DNA from: Prado023 sp963774745
GTDB taxonomy: Bacteria; Actinomycetota; Actinomycetes; S36-B12; CAIYMF01
DNA: 64,000 nucleotides
Assembly: GCA_963774745.1 (NCBI GenBank)
Contig: CAVZGE010000003.1
Location: forward strand, 248,001 to 312,000
Reading direction: 5' to 3'
Positions 33,052 to 41,625 of the stretch are shown here, one piece after another. The notes under the pieces are model-generated. The model searched no databases and was not told the origin of the DNA. It saw nothing but the letters and a program-made list of their open reading frames with translations. Every line of letters starts with the position of its first letter. The stretch's first letter is position 1. Both the position numbers and the translations under genes were made by a program.

Positions 33052-33057
33052 ATCCTG
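33052..33057 (-). promoter_or_regulatory. -10 box CAGGAT of the amidohydrolase gene
   Basis: CAGGAT, 6 nt before GTG 33045, with TTGGCA directly upstream of it. Confidence 0.4.
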
Positions 33058-33122
33058 CCAAGTCCGGGACGCGGGCCGGGCTCCGGGTCGTCCGGGGTGT
33101 CGCGGTGGCATGCTGGGCGACC

Positions 33123-34241
33123 ATGACGAGCCTTGCCGACTTCGGCGTCACCATCGGGCTGCTGCCCTCGGGACCGACCAACTCCGTGATCGACGTCCCG
33201 GGTGTTGGCGTCGGCCATGCCACGATCGTGCGCGACGAGGCGCCGCCGCCCCTGGGTCGCGGGACCGCCCGCACCGGCGTCACCGTCCTGGACCTCGGTG
33301 GGGATGCGTGGTCGCGGCCCGTGTCAGCCGGCGGTGCGATCCTCAACGGTGCTGGCGAGTGCACCGGCTGGCATTCCGCCCAGGAGTGGGGCCTGGTCGA
33401 GTCCCCGATCTACCTGACCTCCACCATGCAGCTGGGCCGGGTGTACGACGCGGCCTGTCGGATCGCCCTGGCCGAGGCACCGGGAGTGGCCGACGACGTC
33501 GTGATCCCGGTCGTCGGGGAGTGCGACGACTCGTGGCTGAGCTTTGCCGGCGCGATGCAGGTCGAGTTCGAGGACGTCCTGTCCGCGAGGGACGCCGCCC
33601 GGGTGTCGGCCGGTTCCGGTCTGCGCCCTCCCACCGGGTCTGTGGGGGCCGGCACCGGGATGCTGTGCCTCGGCTGGAAGGGGGGCCTCGGCACCGCCTC
33701 CCGAGTCCTTCCCTCGGGGCCCACCGTCGGGGTCCTGCTTCTGACCAACTTCGGGCAGTGGGACCGGCTCACCGTCGGTGGCGTTCCGGTGGGCCGGCTG
33801 CTGGGCGGGTCCGGGCTGGCAGATGGCTCGTCCGGGGCTGGGGGTGCCGCCCCCGGGGCGGTGTCGGGCGTCGCGGGGCCGCCGCCGGCGGGCTCGTGCC
33901 TGGGTGTCGTGGTCACCGACGCACAGCTGGACACCCATGGGTGCCGGCGGCTGGCGACCCGGATCGGACTCGGGCTGGCGCGGGCCGGGTCGGTCGCCCA
34001 CCACGGGTCCGGCGAGATCTTCCTGGGACTGTCGGTGGGGATGCGCGCTCCGCGGGGGGCGCGCCCGGAGTCGTCCGGGTTGGGCGGATCCGACCTGGAC
34101 GCGCTGTTCGCGGCCTGCGTGGATGCCGCCGAGGAGGCCGTCCTGGACTCCATGCTCAACGCCCACGACACGGTCGGCCATCGCGGCCGCCGGGCGCTGG
34201 CCCTGCCGCACGACGCCCTGCGCTCGGCCCTCGCCCGCTGA
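33123..34241 (+). CDS. P1 (S58) family aminopeptidase, DmpA-like
   Basis: A 372-residue N-terminal-nucleophile hydrolase of the DmpA/BapA family, which self-cleaves before a Ser and then acts on N-terminal amino acids, D-esters or beta-peptides. The expected cleavage point Gly-Ser is in PPPAGSCLGVVVTDAQLDTH, around residue 259. The family N-terminus is seen in NSVIDVPGVGVGHATIV and AILNGAGECTGWHSAQEWG. A Gly/Ala-rich stretch (SGAGGAAPGAVSGVAGPPP) just before the cleavage site is unusual. The start is ATG 33123; a CATGCT box 8 nt upstream is weak. Confidence 0.85.
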   Translation: MTSLADFGVTIGLLPSGPTNSVIDVPGVGVGHATIVRDEAPPPLGRGTARTGVTVLDLGGDAWSRPVSAGGAILNGAGECTGWHSAQEWGLVESPIYLTSTMQLGRVYDAACRIALAEAPGVADDVVIPVVGECDDSWLSFAGAMQVEFEDVLSARDAARVSAGSGLRPPTGSVGAGTGMLCLGWKGGLGTASRVLPSGPTVGVLLLTNFGQWDRLTVGGVPVGRLLGGSGLADGSSGAGGAAPGAVSGVAGPPPAGSCLGVVVTDAQLDTHGCRRLATRIGLGLARAGSVAHHGSGEIFLGLSVGMRAPRGARPESSGLGGSDLDALFAACVDAAEEAVLDSMLNAHDTVGHRGRRALALPHDALRSALAR

Positions 34242-34344
34242 CCCCCGTCAGTTGCGCTGCAGTTGCTCCGCCCGACACGGACCTGCGGTGCACCTGGGAC
34301 GCGAGTTCGCCCCGAGCTGCAACGCAACCGGCTCGGCGATGCGC

Positions 34345-34350
34345 CACGAT
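34345..34350 (+). promoter_or_regulatory. -10 box CACGAT of patB
   Basis: CACGAT, 7 nt before GTG 34358. It favours that GTG over ATG 34349, which would overlap the box. Confidence 0.4.
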
Positions 34351-34357
34351 GGTCCTC

Positions 34358-35560
34358 GTGGTCACCCTCCCGTTCGAGGCCCTGCGTCCCGAGCAGCTGC
34401 GCCGTCGCACGTCGCTCAAGTGGCGGCACCATGGTCCCGACGTCCTGCCCCTCTGGGTCGCGGAGATGGACGTCCTGCCCGCCGCGGAGGTGGTCGACGC
34501 GCTGACGGAAGCGGTCCGCCTGGGGGATACGGGCTACCCCAACTTCGGCACCACGTACCGGGAGGCGCTCGCGGAGTTCGCCGAGACGCGGTGGTGCTGG
34601 GCGCCGGACCCCGCGGACATGCTGCTCTGCGCGGACGTGATGACCGGGATCCGGGTGCTGATCGAGCGCTTCTGCCCTCCACGGGGGACGGTGGTGGTCC
34701 CCAGCCCGGTGTATCCGCCCTTCGCGGGCTTCTCCCGGGAGGTCGGCCGCCGGGTCGTGCCGATCGCACTCACGGCCGAGGGACGCCTCGATCTGCCGGC
34801 CATCGACGAGGCCCTGGGCGCGAACGCGATCGAGTTCGCCGACCGGCGCACGGTGCTGCTCCTGTGCAGCCCGCACAACCCGACCGGGGTGGTGCACACC
34901 GAGCAGGAGCTCGCCGCCGTGGCCCGATCGGCTGAGACCCACGGAGCCATCGTGGTGGTCGACGAGGTCCATGCGCCGCTCGTCCCGCACGGTGCCGCCT
35001 TCGTCCCGTGGTTCACCGTCGCAGCCCACGGCTTCGTCGTCACCTCGGCGGCCAAGGCGTTCAATCTCGCCGGGCTCAAGGCGGGACTGATCGTCAGCGG
35101 CCCAGGGGGCCGCGATCAGCTCAAGCGGCTGCCGGACTCGGTGCTCTACGGCGGCAGCCACCTGGGCGTCATCGGGCACGCCGCTGCGTACCGGTCCGAC
35201 CCCACCTGGCTCGATGCGGTCAACGCGAACATCGCCACGAACCGGGTGCTGCTGGCCGACCTGCTGGCCGAGCAGCTGCCGGGCGTGGGGTACCGCACGC
35301 CCGAGGCGACCTACCTGGCATGGCTGGACATGCGCGGCATGGGACTCGGTGACGACCCGGCTGCCGTCCTGCTCGACCGCGGGCGCGTGGCCCTCACCGG
35401 GGGCCGGCCCTTCGGCCGGGGCGGCCTCGGGCACGCGCGGATGAACCTCGCCTGCTCGCAGGAGGTGCTCACCCAGGCCGTGGAGCGGATGGCCCTCGCC
35501 GTGGCCGCCCACGTGGGGCAGCCGAGCCTGGACGGCGCCAGCCCGGAGAGCACCGCCTGA
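34358..35560 (+). CDS. patB: PatB/MalY-type PLP-dependent C-S lyase (aminotransferase class I/II)
   Basis: A 400-residue fold-type I PLP enzyme. It opens with the family phrase RRTSLKWRHHGPDVLPLWVA and EMD. It has PSPVYPPF at the cofactor pocket, CSPHNPTGVVHT with the carboxylate-binding Asn, DEVHAPLV, and the Schiff-base Lys in TSAAKAFNLAGLKAG. These mark cystathionine beta-lyase-like C-S lyases (PatB, MalY) rather than true aminotransferases. It probably cleaves cystathionine or related thioethers to homocysteine or thiols, pyruvate and ammonia. This would fit the sulfur metabolism seen further on. Confidence 0.88.
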   Translation: MVTLPFEALRPEQLRRRTSLKWRHHGPDVLPLWVAEMDVLPAAEVVDALTEAVRLGDTGYPNFGTTYREALAEFAETRWCWAPDPADMLLCADVMTGIRVLIERFCPPRGTVVVPSPVYPPFAGFSREVGRRVVPIALTAEGRLDLPAIDEALGANAIEFADRRTVLLLCSPHNPTGVVHTEQELAAVARSAETHGAIVVVDEVHAPLVPHGAAFVPWFTVAAHGFVVTSAAKAFNLAGLKAGLIVSGPGGRDQLKRLPDSVLYGGSHLGVIGHAAAYRSDPTWLDAVNANIATNRVLLADLLAEQLPGVGYRTPEATYLAWLDMRGMGLGDDPAAVLLDRGRVALTGGRPFGRGGLGHARMNLACSQEVLTQAVERMALAVAAHVGQPSLDGASPESTA

Positions 35561-35639
35561 CCGGACGGGTGCAACCCCGGGCCGCCGCCGCACCCCGGGC
35601 CGCAGCGTCGCCGATTCGTCCCACCCACCCCCGAGGGCC

Positions 35640-36599
35640 TCACTCCAGCGCGAAGCACGCGGCGGCGTGACCGGACTGGGTGGGCAGCAGGGGCAGCGAC
35701 GCTCCTCGGCACTGAGCCGAGACGGCATCCGGGAGTCCAGCCTGAAGCACGTGACAGCGTGGGTGGAACCGGCAGCCCGACGGGATCCGCGAGGGATCCG
35801 GGGGCTCGCCGACCAGGACGATCGGGTCCACCCGATCGATCTCGGGCACGACCGACAGCAGGGCCTGGGTGTAGGGGTGCCTCGGGTCGGCCAGCACCTC
35901 CTCGGTGGTTCCCTCCTCGATGATCCGCCCGAGGTACATGACGGCGATCCGGTCGGCGACGTTCCACGCGAGGCCCAGGTCGTGGGTGACGATCAGGATC
36001 GACAGGCCCAGCTCGTCGCGCAGCCGCAGCAGCAGCGCCAGGATCTCCCCGCGCACGGATGCGTCCAGGCTGGACACGGGCTCGTCGGCGACGAGGATGT
36101 CGGGCTCCAGCACCAGCGCCCCGGCGATCACGACGCGCTGGCGCTGTCCACCGGACAGCTCGTGCGGGTAGCGGGCGAAGAACCGCTCCGCCGGGCGCAT
36201 CCCGACCCGCGACAGCGCCTCGGCGACCCGCTCCTCCTCCCGGTCCACCCCGTGGATCCGCAAGCCCTCGGCGACCGACTCGTAGACGGTCATCCGGGGG
36301 TTCAGCGAGCCCATCGGGTCCTGCAGGACCAGCTGCGCCCGCCGCCGGTACGCCTTCAGCCCGACTCGCGAGCGGGCCAGGGGGGCACCGTCGACGAGCA
36401 CGTCGCCCGAGGCCAGCGGTTGGAGCCCGAGCAGGGCCCGGGCCAGGGTCGACTTGCCGCATCCCGACTCGCCCACCAGGGCCACGATCTGGCCCGGCAT
36501 CAGTGTCAGGTTGACCCCGTCGACCGCCCGGGCGGAGGCCCTCCGACCGGTCTGGAAGCTGACCCGCAGCTCCCGGGCCTCGAGCGCGGGGGTGGTCAT
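35640..36599 (-). CDS. dppF: oligopeptide/dipeptide ABC transporter ATPase (DppF/OppF type)
   Basis: A 319-residue ABC ATPase. Walker A is GESGCGKSTLARALLGLQPL, the Q-loop VLQDPMGSLNPRMTV, the signature HELSGGQRQRVVIAGAL and Walker B ILVADEPVSSLD. The C-terminal oligopeptide-family extension has a cysteine-containing RFHPRCHV segment. It is the last gene of the five-gene peptide uptake operon and overlaps the preceding ATPase gene by 4 nt. The two ATPases work as a pair beneath the two permeases. Confidence 0.95.
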   Translation of the reverse strand: MTTPALEARELRVSFQTGRRASARAVDGVNLTLMPGQIVALVGESGCGKSTLARALLGLQPLASGDVLVDGAPLARSRVGLKAYRRRAQLVLQDPMGSLNPRMTVYESVAEGLRIHGVDREEERVAEALSRVGMRPAERFFARYPHELSGGQRQRVVIAGALVLEPDILVADEPVSSLDASVRGEILALLLRLRDELGLSILIVTHDLGLAWNVADRIAVMYLGRIIEEGTTEEVLADPRHPYTQALLSVVPEIDRVDPIVLVGEPPDPSRIPSGCRFHPRCHVLQAGLPDAVSAQCRGASLPLLPTQSGHAAACFALE

Positions 36600-37612
36600 C
36601 GGATGCCTCCATCCACGACGGCGTCGAGGCCGAGGAGTGGGTGGCGGCAGGCGGCCAGCCGCCCCGGACCCACCTCGGCGAGCTCGAGGGCGCCGATCAT
36701 GCAGTCGTCGCGGACAACCGGGCAGCGCGGGGCGAACGAGCACCCGTCAGCCACGTCGCCGGGGAACGGCGGGTCGCCAGGCAGGCCGGAGGGGGCGTAG
36801 CGGAAGCTGGCGTCACCGATCCGGGGGAAGGCTGCGGCCAGTGCGCGGGAGTAGGGGTGCGCCGAGTGCTCGAACACGTCGGCGGCGTGGCCGGACTCCA
36901 CGATCCTCCCGGCGTACATCACCGCTGCGCGCTGGCACACGTCGGCCAGCACGGACAGGTCGTGGGAGATCAGCACCAGGGTCAGGTCGAGCTCGTCGAC
37001 CAGGTCGGTCAGGACCTTCAGGACCTGGGCCTGCACCATGACGTCCAGGGCGGTGGTGGGCTCGTCGGCCACGATGATCCGCGGCCGGCATGCCAGGGCC
37101 ATGGCGATCATGACGCGCTGGCGCTGACCGCCGGAGAGCTGGTGCGGGTACGACCTGGCACGCACCGCCGGCAGGCCCACCTGCTCGAGCAGCTCCCCGA
37201 CGCGACGGTCCACGTCGCCGTGGCTGGTCCTCGGCTCGTGGACGGTGATCGGCTCGGCGATCTGCTCCCCGATCCGCTGCAGCGGGTTCAGCCCGTGCAG
37301 GGCGCCCTGGAACACGATGCTGGCCTGCGCCCAGCGCAGGGTCCGCAGCCGCTTGAAGGACATGCCCAGCACGTCCTCGCCGTCGACCAGGACCTGCCCG
37401 GTGACGGTCGCGGACTTCGGCTGCAGGCGCAGCACGGTGGAGATCAGCGTGGACTTGCCGCTGCCACTCTCCCCGGCGATGCCCAGCGAGGAGCCGGCCG
37501 GCACGCTGAGGTCCACGCCGCGGACGGCCGGGACGACCTCACCGTCGCGCCCGCGGTAGGTGATGTGGACGTCGCGGAACTCCAGGGCCGGGGCTCGGCC
37601 GTCGCTGGCCAT
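36596..37612 (-). CDS. dppD: oligopeptide/dipeptide ABC transporter ATPase (DppD/OppD type)
   Basis: A 338-residue ABC ATPase. It shows GESGSGKSTLISTVLRLQPK, IVFQGALHGLNPLQRIGEQI, HQLSGGQRQRVMIAMALACR and IIVADEPTTALDVMVQAQVL. The C-terminal cysteine motif is CSFAPRCPVVRDDCM, typical of OppD/DppD, where it can bind an iron-sulfur cluster in some homologues. The A/Q-loop reads FQGALHGLNPL, the usual form for this half. It overlaps the permease gene upstream by one base. Confidence 0.95.
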   Translation of the reverse strand: MASDGRAPALEFRDVHITYRGRDGEVVPAVRGVDLSVPAGSSLGIAGESGSGKSTLISTVLRLQPKSATVTGQVLVDGEDVLGMSFKRLRTLRWAQASIVFQGALHGLNPLQRIGEQIAEPITVHEPRTSHGDVDRRVGELLEQVGLPAVRARSYPHQLSGGQRQRVMIAMALACRPRIIVADEPTTALDVMVQAQVLKVLTDLVDELDLTLVLISHDLSVLADVCQRAAVMYAGRIVESGHAADVFEHSAHPYSRALAAAFPRIGDASFRYAPSGLPGDPPFPGDVADGCSFAPRCPVVRDDCMIGALELAEVGPGRLAACRHPLLGLDAVVDGGIR

Positions 37613-38541
37613 CAGCGGGACCCCTGCCGGCGGGGATCGACGATGTCCTCCAGCGCGCGCCCGATCAGGGTGAACGCGAGGACCACCGCGACGACGCACA
37701 GCCCCGGCGGCAGCACGTACCACCAGGCGCCCACGGTCATCGCCCCGCTCGTGAACGCCCCGTCGAGGATCGAGCCCCACGAGGGCGCCAGCGGGTTGCC
37801 CAGACCGAGGAAGCTCAGGGTGGTCTCGCTGAGGATGGCCAGGGCCACCATGAGGGTGGTGTTGGCCAGCACCAGGGGCATCACGTTGGGCAGGATGTGC
37901 CGGCGCATGAGGTGGGCATCCCCGGCGCCCAGGGCCCGGGCTCGCTCCAGGTAGGGCCTGGCGCCGATGCTCAGCGTCTGCGAGCGGACCAGTCGGGCGG
38001 TGCCCGGCCACGACGTGATCCCGATGACGACGATGATGTTGACCAGCGACGCCCCGAGCACGGTGGCCAGCACGATGGCCAGGGGCAGGAACGGGATCAC
38101 CAGGAACCAGTCGGTGAAGCGGTTGAGGACAAGGCCCACGCCGCCGCGGAAGTAACCGGACATGATCCCGATCACGGTTCCGATCAGCATGGACATCACG
38201 GTGGCCGCCAGGCCGACGACCAGGCTGATCCGGGCGCCCCACACGATCAGGGCCAGGATCGAGCGGCCGCTCTCGTCAGTGCCCAGCGGGAACCCGGCGG
38301 TGGGCGGACTCATCGGCTCACCGGTGGCCTGGGTGACACTGATGGTGCTCGGCGGGAACAGCACGGGGGCGAGCACCGCGAGGGTGATGAACACCACCAG
38401 GACCCCAAGTCCGAGCATCCCGCTGCGGTGGGCCCGGAAGGCGCGCCAGGTGCGCGCGCGGGAGGCGCGCCGACGGCTGCGGGTGACATCTCGGGCTGAG
38501 GGGGCGCGGGTCGGGTCGAAGCCGGGGCGGGTCATGGTCAT
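37612..38541 (-). CDS. dppC: peptide ABC transporter permease (DppC/OppC type)
   Basis: A 309-residue permease. The N-terminus is a basic cytoplasmic tail (RSRRRASRARTWRAFRAHRS), followed by the first helix GMLGLGVLVVFITLAVLAPV. A periplasmic loop with FPLGTDESGRSILALIVWGA is the OppC hallmark. The EAA coupling loop is RARALGAGDAHLMRRHILPN. About six membrane helices fit. The start MTMTR at 38541 overlaps the dppB stop by one base. Confidence 0.93.
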   Translation of the reverse strand: MTMTRPGFDPTRAPSARDVTRSRRRASRARTWRAFRAHRSGMLGLGVLVVFITLAVLAPVLFPPSTISVTQATGEPMSPPTAGFPLGTDESGRSILALIVWGARISLVVGLAATVMSMLIGTVIGIMSGYFRGGVGLVLNRFTDWFLVIPFLPLAIVLATVLGASLVNIIVVIGITSWPGTARLVRSQTLSIGARPYLERARALGAGDAHLMRRHILPNVMPLVLANTTLMVALAILSETTLSFLGLGNPLAPSWGSILDGAFTSGAMTVGAWWYVLPPGLCVVAVVLAFTLIGRALEDIVDPRRQGSR

Positions 38542-39515
38542 CAGACACGCACCCGGGGATCGAGGACGGCGTACATGAGGTCGGCGATGATGTTGGCGAC
38601 GATCACCCCGATGGAGAACAGCAGGAACGTCGCCTGCAGCAGCGCGATGTCCGGCCCGCGCAGGGCGTCGTAGGTGAGGAGCCCGAGGCCCGGCCACGAG
38701 AAGACCGTCTCCACGGTGATCGCCCCGGAGATCACGAACCCGAGGTTCATGAAGATCAGCGTGACCGTCGGCAGGATCGCGTTCGGCACGGCGTGGCGCC
38801 GGCGCACGTCCTTGTCCCTGAGGCCCTTCGCGCGGGCGACCGTGAGGTAGTCCTGGCCCATCTCATCGATCAGGGAGGCGCGCATCACCAGCGCGTACTC
38901 GGCGAGGTAGACCGCGGCCAGCGTGGTCACCGGCAGCACCATGTGCCAGGCGACGTTGAGGATCCCCTCGAGGCTGGCCGGCTCCACGCCGGGGGTGATG
39001 ATCCCGCCGATCGGGAAGATCCCCGGCGTGACGGCCGTGCCGACCCCGAACGTGATCAGCAGGATCATCCCCAGCCAGAACTCCGGCATCGCGTACAGGG
39101 TGAGGGTGACCGCCGACGAGACGCTGTCGAAGCGCTCCCCGCGCTTCCACGCCGCCCGGATCCCGATGAGCGTCCCGATGATCGAGGCCAGCAGGATCGC
39201 GGTCCCGACCAGCAGGAGGGTCGCGCCGATCCGCTCGCCGATCAGCTCCCAGACCGGCCGATTGAACCGCGCGGAGTTGATGGTGGACGCGAACGGGTTG
39301 GAGATGTAGGTCACGAACTGCTCGACGATGGGCTTGTCCAGCTCTGCGCGCAGCTTGGCGATCTGCTCGGGCGCGACGTTGCGCCCGCGCGTGTACAGCC
39401 CGATCGGGTCGCCGGGCAGCATCCGGAACAGGAAGAAGTTGAACACCACGACGAACGCCAGGGTGGCCAGCCCGGACCCGACCGAGCGCAGGGCGTAGCG
39501 GGTTCCCTGGCTCAT
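38541..39515 (-). CDS. dppB: peptide ABC transporter permease (DppB/OppB type)
   Basis: A 324-residue permease. The first helix VVVFNFFLFRMLPGDPIGLY carries the RMLPGDP motif universal in this family. The coupling loop is TVARAKGLRDKDVRRRHAVP and the last helix ends LMYAVLDPRVRV. I use ATG 39515. GTG 39581, 15 nt after the binding-protein stop and close to a GTGGGG, would add 22 hydrophilic residues and is a real alternative. The 81-nt spacing from the binding-protein gene has no clear terminator. Confidence 0.92.
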   Translation of the reverse strand: MSQGTRYALRSVGSGLATLAFVVVFNFFLFRMLPGDPIGLYTRGRNVAPEQIAKLRAELDKPIVEQFVTYISNPFASTINSARFNRPVWELIGERIGATLLLVGTAILLASIIGTLIGIRAAWKRGERFDSVSSAVTLTLYAMPEFWLGMILLITFGVGTAVTPGIFPIGGIITPGVEPASLEGILNVAWHMVLPVTTLAAVYLAEYALVMRASLIDEMGQDYLTVARAKGLRDKDVRRRHAVPNAILPTVTLIFMNLGFVISGAITVETVFSWPGLGLLTYDALRGPDIALLQATFLLFSIGVIVANIIADLMYAVLDPRVRV

Positions 39516-39595
39516 CCCGGGGGATGCCGACTGGGTGTCCCCGACGCTGACGTGGGGAGGGGCTGGGTCGGCCGCCTCCACGGCGGGCCCCACGC

Positions 39596-41461
39596 CTACT
39601 CGGTGTCCTCGTCCGAGGACCGCCTCCGGGCGATCAGAACGGCGCCGGCGACACCGGCCACGACCAGCGCGCCGAGCCCGACGAGCAGCCCCGGGTTGAC
39701 CCCGACTCCCGTCGTGGAGTCCGTGCCCTGGCCCCCGTCGGCCGTCACCGGGGTGATCGACTGGTAGGACCACGTCCCGAACTGGAACAGCAGGGGCCCG
39801 GACTCCTTGGGCTGCGAGACGAAGCTGGTGAACCGGTCCGATCGGTAGGCCTGCAACAGGTCGTAGTAGTAGGTCACGGCGTAGGGCGCCTCGTCGTAGA
39901 TGATCTGCTGCATCTCCTTGACGATCTCCGCGCGCCTGGCCGAGTCGGTCTCCAGGGCCTGCTCGGCGTAGAGGCGGTCGTACTCCTCGTCGCAGAAGTG
40001 TGAGTCGGACAGCCCGGCGTAGATGGTGCCGTCCTCCTCCGAGGAACGCTGCGCGCACGTGAAGGTCGAGAGCTGGTAGTCGGGGTCGGGCTCCACGACC
40101 CAGCCCCATTCGAACAGGTCGAAGCGGCCCTCACCGTTGAGCTCGATGAGCGTGTCCTCGGTGACGATCGTGGTGTCGATCGTGATCCCGAGCTCCTCGA
40201 GCCACCCCTCGACGAACTGCACCGTCTGCTGGGAGCTCTGTGACTCCTGGCGACCCAGCAGTCGCAGGGTCAGGGGCTCATCGTCGGGACCGACCCGCTT
40301 GCCGTCGGCGCCCAGGGGGTAACCAGCCTCATCGAGCAGCTCGCCGGCCCTGGTCGGGTCGTAGTCGAACAGCGTGGTCGGCTCCAGGTGCAGCGCGGCG
40401 TAGAGCGGCGGGATGATCGTGCTGCCCTGGGTCCCGTACTTCGCAACCTTCTCGACGAGGGTGCCGCGGTCGATCGCATGGTTGATCGCCTGGCGCACGC
40501 GCTTGTCCTTGAGTGCCGGGTTGCCATCGCCGATCGGGGTGCCGTCGGCAAGGGCAGCCCCGACGTTCATCCCGATCTCGTTGAAGCCGTAGTAGGCGGC
40601 GTTGACGGCTCTGATGCCCGCATCGTCAGTGACCGCGTCGAAGACGTTGGCCTCCAGCTCGTTGGCGAAGTCGATCTCGCCCTTGCGCAGGGCCTGGGCG
40701 ACGGCGTCGGCGGTCTTGTAGACGCGGAACGTGAGCTCGTCGACGGCCGGTGCGCCGTCGTAGTAGTCCGGGTTGGCCCGGAACCGGATGAACTGGCCCT
40801 TCTCCCGGTCGATGAGCACATAGGGACCGGCCCCCACGATCGGCTGGCCGTCGGTCGGCTCGTTCTCGTACGAGCGGACCTCCGTGCCGTCGACGTCCTT
40901 CCAGATGTGCTCGGGCAGGATGTAGACGGCCAGGTTCTCCATGATCGGCGAGGGCTTGGCGACAGTGAGCACGAGCGTGGTGTCGTCGGTGGCCTCGGCC
41001 TTGGTGATGTTGGCGACGTAGCTGCCGTAGTTGGTCTGCTCGAAGTCACCGTCCATGATCCGGTTGAACGAGTAGGCGGCGTCCCGCGCCGTGAGCGGCT
41101 GGCCGTCGCTCCACTTCAGGCCGGGTCGGATCCGGTAGGTCCACGTGGTCTTGTCCGCAGACTCCTCCCAGGACTCGGCAAGGCCGGGCACCGGGGCGAA
41201 GTCGTCCGCGCCGTTCTCCGTGAGCGTCGGGTACATCAGCTGGTACATCTCGTAGGCAGTCGAGATGATCCCGGTGAACGGGTTGAGCGAGTCCACGTCA
41301 TCGGTGATGCCGACCGTGAAGGCGGGGGAGTCCGCCGCGATCGGGACTGCGCTGGGCGCGGCCGATGGCGACTCGTCGGCGTTCACGGACGCGATCGGGA
41401 GCAGCAGGGCGCAGGTCGCGCCGGCGGCGATCAGGACCCGTCGTGGGGACAGGAGATGCAT
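39596..41461 (-). CDS. peptide ABC transporter substrate-binding protein with C-terminal membrane anchor
   Basis: A 621-residue family 5 (SBP_bac_5) binding protein. The N-terminal signal peptide MHLLSPRRVLIAAGATCALL has no convincing lipobox. The mature domain shows FTVGITDDVDSLNPFTGIIS, LAESWEESADKTTWTYRIRP and LKWSDGQPLTARDAAYSFNR, all family hallmarks. The last 40 residues are a Gly/Thr spacer, a hydrophobic helix (NPGLLVGLGALVVAGVAGAV) and a basic stop-transfer RRRSSDEDTE. It is probably tethered by this C-terminal helix instead of a lipid. GGAGGCTCCG precedes the ATG. Confidence 0.92.
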   Translation of the reverse strand: MHLLSPRRVLIAAGATCALLLPIASVNADESPSAAPSAVPIAADSPAFTVGITDDVDSLNPFTGIISTAYEMYQLMYPTLTENGADDFAPVPGLAESWEESADKTTWTYRIRPGLKWSDGQPLTARDAAYSFNRIMDGDFEQTNYGSYVANITKAEATDDTTLVLTVAKPSPIMENLAVYILPEHIWKDVDGTEVRSYENEPTDGQPIVGAGPYVLIDREKGQFIRFRANPDYYDGAPAVDELTFRVYKTADAVAQALRKGEIDFANELEANVFDAVTDDAGIRAVNAAYYGFNEIGMNVGAALADGTPIGDGNPALKDKRVRQAINHAIDRGTLVEKVAKYGTQGSTIIPPLYAALHLEPTTLFDYDPTRAGELLDEAGYPLGADGKRVGPDDEPLTLRLLGRQESQSSQQTVQFVEGWLEELGITIDTTIVTEDTLIELNGEGRFDLFEWGWVVEPDPDYQLSTFTCAQRSSEEDGTIYAGLSDSHFCDEEYDRLYAEQALETDSARRAEIVKEMQQIIYDEAPYAVTYYYDLLQAYRSDRFTSFVSQPKESGPLLFQFGTWSYQSITPVTADGGQGTDSTTGVGVNPGLLVGLGALVVAGVAGAVLIARRRSSDEDTE

Positions 41462-41544
41462 CGGAGCCTCCGATGGCAGGGCACGTGGCCGGGGGTCCGC
41501 CTCCGGCGGGTAGTTCCCCCACCCCGGGTCGGAAGGACGAGCGC

Positions 41545-41550
41545 AGGATA
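41545..41550 (-). promoter_or_regulatory. putative -10 box TATCCT of the peptide transporter operon
   Basis: TATCCT on the minus strand, 84 nt upstream of the binding-protein ATG, would leave a leader containing the GGAGG ribosome site. Confidence 0.3.
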
Positions 41551-41611
41551 GCCGACGTGTGATCGCATCCTGCTCCCGCGCGGGCAGCCCGGCAATGGTC
41601 GCCGATCCTGC

Positions 41612-41617
41612 TAGGTT
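41612..41617 (+). promoter_or_regulatory. -10 box TAGGTT of ptrB
   Basis: TAGGTT then 8 nt (cgcccctc) and ATG 41626. Confidence 0.45.
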
Positions 41618-41625
41618 CGCCCCTC

